DNA of 64,000 nucleotides from Limonium bicolor (taxonomy: Eukaryota > Streptophyta > Magnoliopsida > Caryophyllales > Plumbaginaceae): contig CM041779.1 in the NCBI GenBank assembly GCA_023374045.1, forward strand, positions 301,764,167 through 301,828,166. Direction: 5' to 3'. This document shows positions 45,801 to 55,958 of the stretch, in pieces. Both the position numbers and the translations under genes were made by a program. The notes beneath the pieces are model-generated. The model saw nothing but the letters and a program-made list of their open reading frames with translations, ran no database searches and was not told where the DNA came from. Each line of letters starts with the position of its first letter. Within the stretch, counting starts at the first letter, position 1.

Positions 45801-47264
45801 TGATGCACCGATTATTGATATATCTTTTAGTGCTTAAACCCCTTATCTTTCTTGTCTTTTTCCTAAGTTTATGATTTTATGATGTTTATAACTTTGTTAA
45901 AGTGAAAATACATCACACTGGCTTGTTTTGGTGTTTTTATAACTTAGGACGTGATCTGCGAGAAATTCGGTACAAAAGGGCAAAACTGGGTCACGTCTAA
46001 AGTTACGTCCGCACCATTACCAAGGACGCGTTGTTCCTATCGGCTAACTGACCCGGACAGAGACCTGGACGTGACTAAACTCCCACTCTTTGAAGCTTTC
46101 AATTGTCCGGATGACATGTCCGACCCTGTGACTCGGACGTGCTTAGAAGGACAGAAATATTTACAACCACGAGTGCAACGCCGCGGGATTTCTATTATAT
46201 TTTCGTCCAGCCAGGTCGTCCCGTAAGTGACCTGGACACGCGACCCGGACGTCGCACAATGCCAAAAATCTCACGTGACAACTCTATCTCTTGTCTGGCT
46301 AACTGACCCGGACTGGTTAGCCGGACGTGTGTATTTTATGTCCAAAAATTCTATTTTAAAGGAGCGTGTGCGAGACAGAAGAAAACATTCAGAATTTAGA
46401 ATTAAGAACCGCGATCTAGTTTCTTTCTCTGCAGCCGTGCAACCAATGAGGAATCTCTTATCACTTTCATAGTTTGTTCAACCCTACGACTTGCAGATCT
46501 TCAGATTAACTAGAGATGATTTCTACACCTTCTTCTCTTATTGTTTCATCTATTGTTATGCTTGGCTAAGGGAATAAACTCTAGGAAATGGTCATTGTAA
46601 ATAGGTAGGTTTTGTAGTTTAATTATCAGTTGACATGGGATTAATCTTGGGTTTGTTTCAGATTATAAATCTTGTTTACGCTATCAATAAAATTTGCTAC
46701 TTTATTTTTAGTTTGCGGAATTCTGATCAAGATGATAGGTGACTGATAGATAGATCATTATAATCTGTTATTCTGTGGAAAGCTTTTTCTGATTGATAAG
46801 TTTAGCCTTCAGATGCGATTTAAATTCTTGCGCTTAATCCTTCTACACTTGTTGTGATAAATCATGATTTGATTTATCGCGTTCTGTGCAGGAGAGTTTT
46901 TTTTTTTGCCTGGATTTAGTCATTTAGAAACTTGTTAGAATTTGCCGAACCCTATTCCTTAATCAACTGGTGATAGAACTGCATGACTTAACTAGGAAAG
47001 ATCACCTAAACCCCGAGTTCCGCTTTTATATCCTATTCTCAGTTACTTTCTTCTTGTTTTCTATTTATTATTCTACAACTTTCCACCAATTTACAACCTT
47101 TTTAGGATTAGATTTGTTTGCTTAGTCTCCTAGTTCGATACCCCAGTCGCTCATATTACTTACTGCTACAACCGGGAATTATTTTGTAACCTGTAGGTTT
47201 ATTTTATTTATTAATTTTTAGGATTAATTTTGTAGTTTTTAATATGTCAAAAAGACTGTTTGCA
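45801..47264 (+). repeat. 3' LTR of the Athila-type element
   Basis: 1,464 bp, 263 bp longer than the 5' LTR because of the segment 46,201-46,469. That segment holds two more GTCCGG/CCGGACG motif pairs and a TATA-like ATTTTAAAGG. Contains the GTCCGGCT...CCCGGAC motif cluster at about 45,995-46,330. Confidence 0.92.
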
Positions 47265-47269
47265 GAACG

Positions 47270-48641
47270 TATCCCATGACACCAGTGTGCAGTAGAGTCT
47301 ACTATCTACTCTATGGTTTAAAGGTATAATAGGGGGTGTGCACACTTAAGGGTCTAGATCCATGGAGAAATGTTTGGGAATGGTTTTCCCTTTGTGATTA
47401 TTATGGAAAAGGTTTTCCCTTTCTAACTATTATGGGAAAGGTTTTCCTTTGTGACTATTATGGAAAAGGTTTTCCTTTGTGACTATTATGGGTAGTACTG
47501 TCCTTTGTGACTATTATGGGAAAGGTTTTCCTTTGTGATTATTATGCAAAAGGTTTCCCTTTGTGATTATTATAGGGAAGGTTTTCCCTCATGGTTGGCC
47601 TTGTGCCTTTGGAATTTGAATCGTGGGAAAGGGTTTTCCTAGCGGTTGGCCATGCTTGGTTATGGATTGTGGAATAACGAAAGAAAGATTAGAATTGTGC
47701 CTAGTTGTACTCTTGATCTTGGATTGTGCACATGAGTTGTTCATGGACTTTGAAGTGTGGAAATGATCTAATATGGATTGTTGGAAGTGAATTTGGCATA
47801 TAAACATATATGATTCTCTTGGAGAATCTTTGTAATGGTATGAGATATGCTTTATATATGCTTGGTTGGCATTGAAGTCTTTATGATTAACTTGTGCTTG
47901 TGATGATTGTGGCAACGAGGTGAATAATGAAAGATGATGTCCTATAAAGGACACTCAAATGGAAATAAGTTACTGGAAGTAGTGAAAGATATAGTTCTTT
48001 AGTCTTACATTATTAAAGAATAATAGAACTAAATTCGGGTAGCTTAGTGTTAGTTTTATACTGACAATTTATCTTTGTGTGGTGTTTATGTGTGTTTGAC
48101 CTTACTGTAGGTTAAGTGTTATGAGAGGGGGATATAGGGATTTTGAGCAGCTCATGTTTTAAGAGTTTAGAACAAGCTTCTCTCTAAACGGAGAATACTT
48201 TCATTTGCTTTAAAGGCTTTACTATTGTTTCCTAAGGCGTGAATCAATTTGTGAGAGTATTTCACTCATCCGCCCTTTTTTTTGGATTGAAAATGTGTAA
48301 GTATTAATTCCCTCTTTAGATCTTCTCTTTTGAGTTTGTAATTGTCCTCTATTGAGAGCATGTAGCTCTCCTTAAGCTTTGGTTGATGGAATCCTAGTGT
48401 GGATTCCCTTGCTTTTATTTCTTAAACAGGTTCTGAAAGGTGTAGTTAGGAGCGTAATTAGCAAAGATCATGCCGATTTCTCGCAGGATTTAAGGTCATT
48501 AGTTTCCCTTATTCTAAATTATTCAAATGTTTTTCAAATAGCCTTAACAATCGTGAAGGGTGGTGACAAACACCAAGGTTTTATAATTTCCGCTATGTAA
48601 TAAAATGACTAGGGCCTAGAGATTAGATTTGGAGGTTTACA
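47270..48641 (+). mobile_element. older LTR-like sequence, right part
   Basis: Continues the target sequence after the Athila insertion. AATAGGGGGTGTGCACACTT (47,327-47,346) is found inverted in the Tekay-like LTR at the window end. Near 48,540-48,641 a GGTGGTGACAAACACCAAGG stretch, TTTCCGCTATG and a terminal GGAGGTTTACA resemble the last ~100 bases of those LTRs. 47,610-48,530 has no coding I trust; a 73-codon frame at 48,379-48,600 is unrecognised. Confidence 0.4.
47379..47592. repeat. ~30-bp minisatellite (GGTTTTCCCTTTGTGATTAT)
   Basis: About seven imperfect copies of GGTTTTCC(C)TTTGTGA(T/C)TATTATGG(A/G)AAA. Units join as GGGAAAGGTTTTCCCT, a small palindrome, so each junction can fold. 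Confidence 0.85.
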
Positions 48642-50206
48642 AAAAAGGATAAAATAAGAAAAAATAGTCACAAACTAAAAAGGTGGGCCATGCCACCGGG
48701 GCGGACCGTGCCCAACCCGGGGTGCACATGACCGCTAGGTGACAAGCACTAAGGGCATGGCGAGAGGTTGCACGTGGGGTGGGTAGGGGGAGGCGCATGG
48801 GCTTGAGCCCGCATCCCGCTGGCGAACGGCGAAACCTATTGGACCACGGTTGGTCATTAACGATTTTTTCATTTTGATCGGGGAGGAGGTTCGCTGGGAT
48901 CGGATTGACAATCCACGGGTGGATTACTGGGTGCTTAAATTTTTTTTTAAGTGGTGTGGAATAGGCAATAAATGCTTTTCTAATCCTCAAAAAAAGCAGG
49001 CAGCTCCGTCCTTCTTTACAGTCTCTAAAATATTCCATTAAGTCAGGGCACATTCTGGGGGTTAGCAGCGGAAAATTGACCGATCTTGAGGAATCAAAGT
49101 TGAGAGCGAGTCAGATCCGCGTGAGATACTTCTTTTACGATAGAGTGTCGACAAAACGTGGGTGTGAACGTCGCGGATTGCCAATGGTATATTGTCGTAT
49201 AGGGGAACGTACCCTGGTTCATATCCCATCCAGGCTAGATTTCGAAAGAATTTTAATAAACTCAGGTCCCGATTATCCTATTCCCCCGGACAACTTTACA
49301 TAATCCGTGACTTGGTGACGTTTTTTCACTTGACGGAAGATTTTGAAGTGTTTTTCAACAAAAACAATAAGAGTGTGACAGTACAACAAGAGTTTTATGA
49401 TTTCCGCTATGTAATAAAATGACTTAGGGCCAATTAGAGGATTAGAATTGGAGGTTTTACAAAAATAGCGATAAAATAAGGAAAATAGTCACAAACTTAA
49501 AGTGGGTCAAATTATGCCACGGAGCTCAAGACGACGCCACCCAATGTGGGCACTAACACGCTCTAGGTGACATAGCATAATGGGCGAGTGCGAACGACGG
49601 ATGCGGCAAAAACGTGGGTGTGAAGCGTGCGGTCAGGGGCTAGCACGGGACGGGCGCCGCATGCGGCTGGCGTCGTTCGCTGGGCGTCAACGCGGTGACC
49701 GGCGATTCGACCTGGTTGTCTCATGACCGGTTTTGGCGATTTTTTTCATTTGATCGGGTTTTGGATCGCTTTGGTCAACGTATGGGTCATCCCAAAATTG
49801 AACTAATTTTTTCATTTTTTGACCGACCCACTGTGGCGGTTGCCTGGGTCGGTGGTATTTGGTGTAATTTTTTTTAATTTGTTTGGTGGAATAGGCAATA
49901 GAAATGTTATGTTTTATGATGCTTCCTTTGAAAAAAAGGTTCATGGTATTAGGATCGAATTGTCAATCTTTAAATTCTATGTGGTGAATAAACATCTAAA
50001 AATTTATATTATTAGTGTATTGTCAGAGGGAGAAGTGTTTGGGTGACGCTTCTACTTATTCGTTAGAAGAAGTGTACTTAGCTAGCAACGAATCCGTTGA
50101 GAGAATAACAAGTGAAAGGAGTTTAGAGAAGGGTACAACGTGCAATGAGTAGCCTAGGGCTTTGTGATTGTCGATTTTTTAAATTTATTTGGTGGAATAG
50201 ACAAGT
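48578..50206. repeat. diverged 814-bp tandem duplication
   Basis: Unit A begins GTTTTATAATTTCCGCTATG at 48,578 and unit B GTTTTATGATTTCCGCTATG at 49,392. Both continue with GTAATAAAATGACT, GGAGGTTT(T)ACAAAAA, ATAGTCACAAACT, a G+C-rich stretch and TTTTTTCATTT(T)GATCGG. A TTTGGTGGAATAG(G/A)CAA motif occurs at 48,955, 49,885 and 50,190. The G+C-rich part is unlike its surroundings. No coding recognised. Confidence 0.6.
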
Positions 50207-50356
50207 AAAAGATTATGTTATTAGTGCTCCTTTTGTCAATTTTTATAATTAGGAAAATACACCGAATGGATGTCTATACTATTAAACCCTGCAAAAATTA
50301 AGTTTACAAACCACATAAATAAAATTTTACAAAGTATTCAAAAAACTTTTAAATAA

Positions 50357-50980
50357 TGTCTAGTACTCTGGCACTTCTAACACTTCCTACTATTGCCCAT
50401 AACTGCCCCTACCCCTACAGGTTCCATGCCATCACGGTCCCCGCTAGATGACCTGATTAGACACTAAATTGAAATCAGTTTAATATAAATAACTGTTAGT
50501 TTTTCTCACCAACTCCACCACTTTCACCTACTCCACTTGCTCCACCCACTTCACCTACTCCACCTACACCATCATAACCTTCACTTAATGCCTATAAATA
50601 GCCATGTAACAGGCCATTTGAGATCATCCAACTCTTCATACAACAAGAAGAAGAGAGAGTTGAGAGCAATCTGCACTAAGTGCAAAGAGAGAAAATAGAG
50701 AGAAAAATTAGGAGATATTTTTCTAGTTCCTATTATCTATATGTTTCCACATTATTTGTGAGAGAGAGAACCCTCGGTATTAATCCGGAGAAGGTTATTA
50801 CTTTGTAATCCCATTATCATTATAGTGGAAGGATTGGATCGGTGTTTCCGATCCCGAGGTTTTACCCTACATTGGAGGGGGTTTTCCTCGTTAAAAAATC
50901 GTGTCTCATCTCCATTAAGTACTCGGGTATCTCTTTGTTTATCTTTCTTGTCTCCATATCGCACCGTATTTTTCCCAACA
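50357..50980 (+). repeat. 5' LTR of a Tork-like copia element
   Basis: TGTCTAGTAC...TTCCCAACA followed by TGTATCAGAGCC (50,983-50,994), a tRNA-Met primer site with one base lost. TATAAATAG at 50,593-50,601, followed by CCATGTAACA. The 5' end is chosen as the first TG giving a typical length and is less sure than the 3' end. Confidence 0.7.
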
Positions 50981-51075
50981 GCTGTATCAGAGCCGACTCT
51001 CTTAGTAGCTGTGGTGCAGCTAAGCTGATCTTCCACATCAGAAAAGAAAGTTTTGGTCGAGATTCGCATAACAAG

Positions 51076-51855
51076 ATGGAGAAAGAAAACGTTGTTGCCC
51101 ATGATGGAGATATGTTCAAACTAACGGCAGACAACTTCTCCTATTGGAAGCCCATGATGGAAGACCACTTGTACTGCAAAGATCTACATGAGCCGATCTT
51201 GAAGAAAGAGAAGACCGGAGCCAAAACTGATGAGGAGTGGAAACTACTAAAGCGGAAGGGCGGTGGCTCTCATCAGAAAAATTCATCAACAAAAGTTGTT
51301 CGAGCATGTTTCTTCCTACACTAATGCTTATGAGTTATGGGAGAAACTTGAGACGATGATACAAAAGAAAACGCCACGCAATAAGGCTTTTCTGGTCAGA
51401 CAACTAGTAAAGCTTGAATACAAAGATGGCCAAAGCATGATCGAGCATTTGAACAACTTCAAAGGGCTCGTCAACAAGTTAGCGAAGGTGTCAATGACGA
51501 TCGATGAAGAGCCGCAAGCATTGTTACTTCTCAGTTTCTTCTAGAGAGCTGGGATACCTTGGTGGTCACTCTCAGCAATTCAGCCCCTGAAGGTAAAATT
51601 ACCTTGGACACGGTCACTGATAGCCTACTCAATGAAGAGGCTAGAGGAAAAAGAACGCGGTTTCTCCACAATTCAGACTGAGGCGAACGTTGCTGAAAAT
51701 CATGGAAGAAACGAGCAACGGAATAAAGGTCGCGGACATAAGGGCGATCGATTCAGGGGAAATCGAAGTCAAGAAGCCGATTCACATGTTATTATTGTGG
51801 AAAACTGGGCCACAAGAAATCCGAATGCTGTAAGTTCATTCGAGACCAGAAAGTA
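51076..51855 (+). pseudogene. Tork-like copia gag
   Basis: ATG at 51,076 (MEKENVVAHDGDMFKLTADN). Gag domain: NFSYWKPMMEDHLYCKDLHE, then after a frameshift near 51,255 ALIRKIHQQKLFEHVSSYTN, AYELWEKLETMIQKK and MIEHLNNFKGLVNKLAKVSM. Another break lies near 51,540. The zinc knuckle FTCYYCGKLGHKKSEC (about 51,780-51,827) is intact. Similar to tobacco Tnt1-type gag in layout. Confidence 0.85.
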
Positions 51856-52915
51856 GGCAGTACCAATCAAGATCAAGCCGAACAAAGATCAACAACAGCT
51901 GTGGCTTCAAAGGATGATGGAGAGGTCTTCATCACCAAAATTGACGAGTCACTAAATTTAGCTCTTGGTGATTGTTCATGGGTCATTGACTCTGGAGCAT
52001 CCTTTCATGTTCCCCAAATCGAGATCTATTCTCAAACTACAAAGTAATGACTTGGAATTGTGAAGATGGGAAATGAAGGAAGAAGCAAGATCATTGGTAA
52101 AGGAGATGTCGAGATGATGACAAACACAGGCTGCAAATTGATATTGAAGGATGTTAGACATGTCCCTGACATGCGTCTAAATCTCATGTTAGTCGGTAAA
52201 CTTGCCGATGCCGATATGACCAGCAACTTCGGAGGTGGAAAGTGGAAGCTTGCTATGGGAAATATGATATTTGCTCGCACACAAAAAACAAGGCTCTCTT
52301 TACATAATGCATGGTAAACCGAGCAAGGGGGAGATTAATGTAGCTCGTAGTGTGCAGATTTGGAGTTATGGCACCGGTAACTCGGCCATATGGGTGAGAA
52401 GGGATTGCAAATCCTCGACCGCAAGCAACTACTTCCCAACGTTAAAGGTGAAACTCTGAAGCCATGCACCAACTGTTTGGCTGGAAAACAAAATAGAGTT
52501 GCTTTCCACACTTCCTACCGACCAAGTAGAAGAAGAAGCATACTGGAATTAGTGCACACTGATGTGTGCTCAATGACAGAGAAATCTTTGGGTGGTGCAT
52601 TATATTTTGTCACCTTCATTGATGACCACTCAAGAAAAGTATGGTTGTACCTGTTGAGATCTAAGGACCGGGTACGTGATACCTTCAAGGAGTTTCATGC
52701 CAAAGTGGAGCGTGAGACCGGTAAAAAGTTGAAGTGTGTCCGTGCCGACAATGGGGGAGAATATCGTGGCCCTTTTGACACTTTTTGTAGGAGCCTAGGT
52801 ATTAGGCTTGAGAAGACACCACCAAAGACTCCACAGTTGAATGGTTTAGCAGAGCGTATGAACCGAACTATTGTTGAAAGAGTTCGATGTATGTTGTTGT
52901 TGGGCAAAATAGTAG
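51856..52915 (+). pseudogene. Tork-like protease and integrase, truncated
   Basis: Protease: CSWVIDSGASFHV (near 51,977-52,015). A DVRHVPDMRLNLMLVGKLAD stretch follows. Pre-integrase HMGEKGLQILDRKQLLP near 52,388 lost its WHRRLG part to a shift. Integrase core: D in ELVHTDVCSM (52,561), D in VRADNGGEYRG (52,746), E in NGLAERMNRTIV (52,854); all three are present and this part is open. It stops matching after VRCML at about 52,895, where the minus-strand LTR cuts in. RT and RNase H are missing. Confidence 0.88.
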
Positions 52916-52935
52916 TTAAACTATCTTGCTACTTA

Positions 52936-54643
52936 TGAGCAGTGAACCCAATCATTGTAGTACAACAAGGTCGTATCTCAGAGACTTCGCAACTATCTAA
53001 TTAATTATTAAGTTAGTAAATGTACAAGAAGATAAATAAAAGTGCATAAAATTGTAAATTGGGGGTTTAACCAGTGGTAATCTTGGTGTTGGGAAAATAA
53101 AAATAATTAAAAGCTTAAATAAAACTATAGTGTATTGAATGGATGGAAAATGTGCTAAGGAAGGTGGAATCGCCCAAATATACTTCAGACATTAATTATA
53201 ATCCTAATTTGCTCTATTTGTCTGTTTAAGAATTTATTATCTTGTGGCCTTCCTAAATCATAGATAAGGACAACTCTTAATTAATTCAATAGACTTTTTA
53301 CAATCAGAAGAAGTCTAAAATCATTAATTAGCATTAAGCAAGAATTCTTTTTAATAACAGCGATGGATTTTATCTGCTAATCAAGGAGATAATATCTAAC
53401 ATTTGTCTCTCTTTGTGGTCTATTCTCAAATTTACAAAATCATTGAAATAAGAGAAACCGTAAATGCGTAAAAATGATCAGTTCTTAAACATTTAATAAT
53501 TTAGAGAGACAAAACAAATATTTATAAGCAAACTCTGTATTATAAATAAGTCTGAATTATTTGGGGTTAAACACCCATCCTAAGCACAAATATAAAATTA
53601 CTCAGACATTAACACGAATGAAAATAAAATAAAGATAGAAGTAGCCATTGTTTTGGAGACTGCTGGAGGAGACGGGAGTGCGACTCGCTTCTGCTCCAGC
53701 TGCTTCCCTTCTCTTCTTCTTATCGTGCTTCTGCTGAGTGGTGGAATAAAGAATAAAAATAAAATGGAGAAGTGGGGGATAAGAGGATGGAATAGATCGT
53801 CGGTGTGGTTTGTGTTGTGGTCGATGGTCGTGGTTTGATGAACGGTGGTGAACTTTGGATTCAGAGGAAGGGATGATTCATTTGAGCAGAAGGAGTGTGG
53901 GTTTTATAGAAGAAAGGAGGAGGAAGAAGACAGGCTGAAGACAGGCTGGAACACGTGTGAGGAATTTAAGGAGGAGTGCGCCGACTCCTGATATTGCTGA
54001 TGGGGTAGATAGATATGTTTGCAGGCGCCGAAGAAGACGGTCGGCGTAGTTGCACCTCTATTTGTTGTCCGGTCAAATATCCACGGACACATTTCTTCCT
54101 TGCTTCCCGTCCGTGCTTATTTCCACGGACAACCTGTCCTTGTTTTGTTCTTGTCCGCCCTTATTTGCACGGACGTGCCACGGACTCCTTCATCTCTTGT
54201 CCGGCCTTTTCTTCTCGGACAACACACACACACATGGCCGGCCTTATTTCCACGGACAGGATTATCTCCTTGTGTCACGTCCGGCCTTTTTTCCACGAAC
54301 GTGACCCGGACGTCTCTAACACATCAATCCGTGTCACGTCCGGCCTTTTATCCCCGGACGTGACCCGGACGTGTGTATTTGACTTGTTTACTTCTGCGAA
54401 CTTTGACCGGCTCTACATTCTTCATTTGGACTCCGTTTTTCGACCCGTTTGTGCCTACGCGTTCATCTCTTTGTCTACTTTGCTCCTAGCTTGGTTTTCC
54501 TCATGTTTAACCAATAAATCTGTAAGATAACCAATAAAACATAAACTAGAGGAAAACAATCCAAAGTGGAGAAATGAGCAAGAAAAGTGCTAATATAATA
54601 TACGAAATACACCCATAAAACATGCTCATTTGGACACTTATCA
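52936..54643 (-). repeat. Athila-type LTR, minus strand
   Basis: On the minus strand it starts TGATAAGTGTCC at 54,643, straight after GTGTGGGGGTG (polypurine tract). It has a TATA box CTATAAAACCC near 53,900. It ends in the TAATTAGATAGTTGCGAAGTC, TGAGATACGAC, TACTACAATGATTG landmarks typical of such LTR ends (about 52,945-53,010). The lower boundary near 52,936 is approximate. With internal sequence only on its 3'-UTR side, it is the 3' LTR of a truncated element. Confidence 0.7.
54066..54372. repeat. array of GTCCG...CGGAC inverted pairs in the LTR
   Basis: At least six units of the form GTCCG(G/T)(C/G)C-TTATTTCCACGGAC, about 45-60 bases apart. Examples are GTCCGTGCTTATTTCCACGG (54,109), GTCCGCCCTTATTTGCACGG (54,155) and GTCCGGCCTTTTATCCCCGG (54,338). 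The 13-15-base spacer is T-rich on the plus strand. Confidence 0.85.
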
Positions 54644-55850
54644 CACCCCCACACTTATCTTTTTGCTTGTCCTCAAGCAAAACCATGTACCCAAGCAAGT
54701 AGGGAATGCTCAATACTTAACAACTATTATTATGAAGGGTAGGATAAGGAGGTGAACAGTACATGATCTTAAACTTTTTGAGGAGTGTGAGTCATCACCT
54801 ACTGGTGGCATAGGTGTGCTCAGGGTAAAAATAAAAATTAAGAGTTTCGGGGTATGATCCGGAGTACTTCAATGCTTCTCAGTTAAGGTGACTTTGAGAA
54901 CTTTTACCAAGGCCAACTTCTCTCAAGAATGGGCATTAAGGAGAAAACAAAAGGAAAAATAGATTTATGCATTTATTTCACTTTTGCATAAGAGATGAGA
55001 AGATAATATGTAGGCTTCAAGCCTTTGTATTTAAGAACACTCAACTCTCATTTGTTGGTTACCAATGGTGTCTCGCAAGTCCCTTGTTTATTTTTTATAT
55101 TTTAACAGAGAAGCACCCCTTAGCAATCCCTAAGAAAGAAGACAGAAGGAACCCCTGAGCAATAAAAATCCAACCATTACAGATCATTTGGTCCCACCGC
55201 ATAAAAATGCTCCTCAAAAGTAATCAAAATGAAAAATTTTGTACCATTTATCCCACAATTCATAACAGTATTTATTCATAAAGAGAACAACCCACATATA
55301 AAGGGTCCACGATATTGAATTTGGAAAAACGCAACATAAGCAGAGAGATTAAGCATTTTAATCACAAAATGTCGCCGAAAAGGGCACTCCCCCACACTTA
55401 AATTAAACAATGTCCTCATTGTTCACCAGAAAAACAAGGGAATGTTTCAGAAGACCTTTTCGGTAAGTAGATAAAATAGAGAAAACATAAAGGTCACAAA
55501 TAGACATTTTAGCACAAGAGCTCTCTACAGCAGAATTTAGTAAAATAAGAGCATAATTAAAGAAACTGGTACTCCCCTGAGATTATTTTTGCTAGCGTTT
55601 ATAGGAGTTCCCCCACACTTGAGCTTCAGCCTCAAGTAGCGTAGCTTTGTTGCAGTGTAGACATGAAGTTGCACCTGCATAAGACACTAGAAGCAACCAT
55701 ACTACAAACGGGGTTAAGAGTTAGCAAAAACAAAATGTAAAGAGAACCTGAAAATTAAAAGAGAAATAAAACCAAAAGAAAGATACTTTCATCCGGGTTG
55801 CCTCCCGGAAGCTGCCCTTCTTTAACGTCTTTGGCTAGACAGTACCACCG
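54644..55850 (-). mobile_element. 3' untranslated region and pol tail of a truncated Athila-type element
   Basis: Inverted hallmarks: CCCCCACACTTATCTTTTTG and CTTGTCCTCAAGC (54,647-54,680), CCCCCACACTTAAATTAAAC (55,388-55,407), CCCCCACACTTGAGCTTCAG (55,611-55,630), and the conserved post-pol block at 55,791-55,840. Minus-strand frames near 55,850-55,900 look like a pol C-terminus but are too short to name. The rest of the element is absent; the Ogre-like LTR begins 100 bases further on. Confidence 0.65.
55791..55840 (-). ncRNA. conserved post-pol block with CCGGG/CCCGG hairpin
   Basis: On the minus strand: GTCTAGCCAAAGACG, TTAAAG, AAGGGCAGCTT, then CCGGGAGGCAACCCGG (55,793-55,808). It matches 42,481-42,530 in order and spacing; the hairpin arms differ but pair in both copies. 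Confidence 0.65.
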
Positions 55851-55958
55851 TGAAGTCAGCCGGGATCGAATATGAACGTTGAAGTTGGCTTCAACGGGTG
55901 GGTGGGGCGGGCATCATGGATAATTGAAAAATGACCCGGATCAAAAGGAAAAGCTATC

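Larger units (their letters stand above)
29282..47264 (+). mobile_element. complete Athila-type Ty3/gypsy retrotransposon with nested copia insertion
   Basis: LTRs 29,282-30,482 and 45,801-47,264 both read TG...CA. The element is flanked by the perfect 5-bp duplication GAACG (29,277-29,281 and 47,265-47,269). A tRNA-Asp-type primer site follows the 5' LTR, and a polypurine tract (GTGTGGGGGAATT, 45,788-45,800) precedes the 3' LTR. Internal order is gag, protease, RT, RNase H, integrase, then an extra ORF, as in Athila-type elements. Without the 5,922-bp copia insertion it measures about 12.1 kb, normal for the family. All frames carry many stops, so it is dead. Confidence 0.93.

Noticed and set aside
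48637..49053. 138-codon minus-strand frame in the G+C-rich core of the 814-bp duplication
   Set aside because: Not conserved in the second unit and no recognisable domain.
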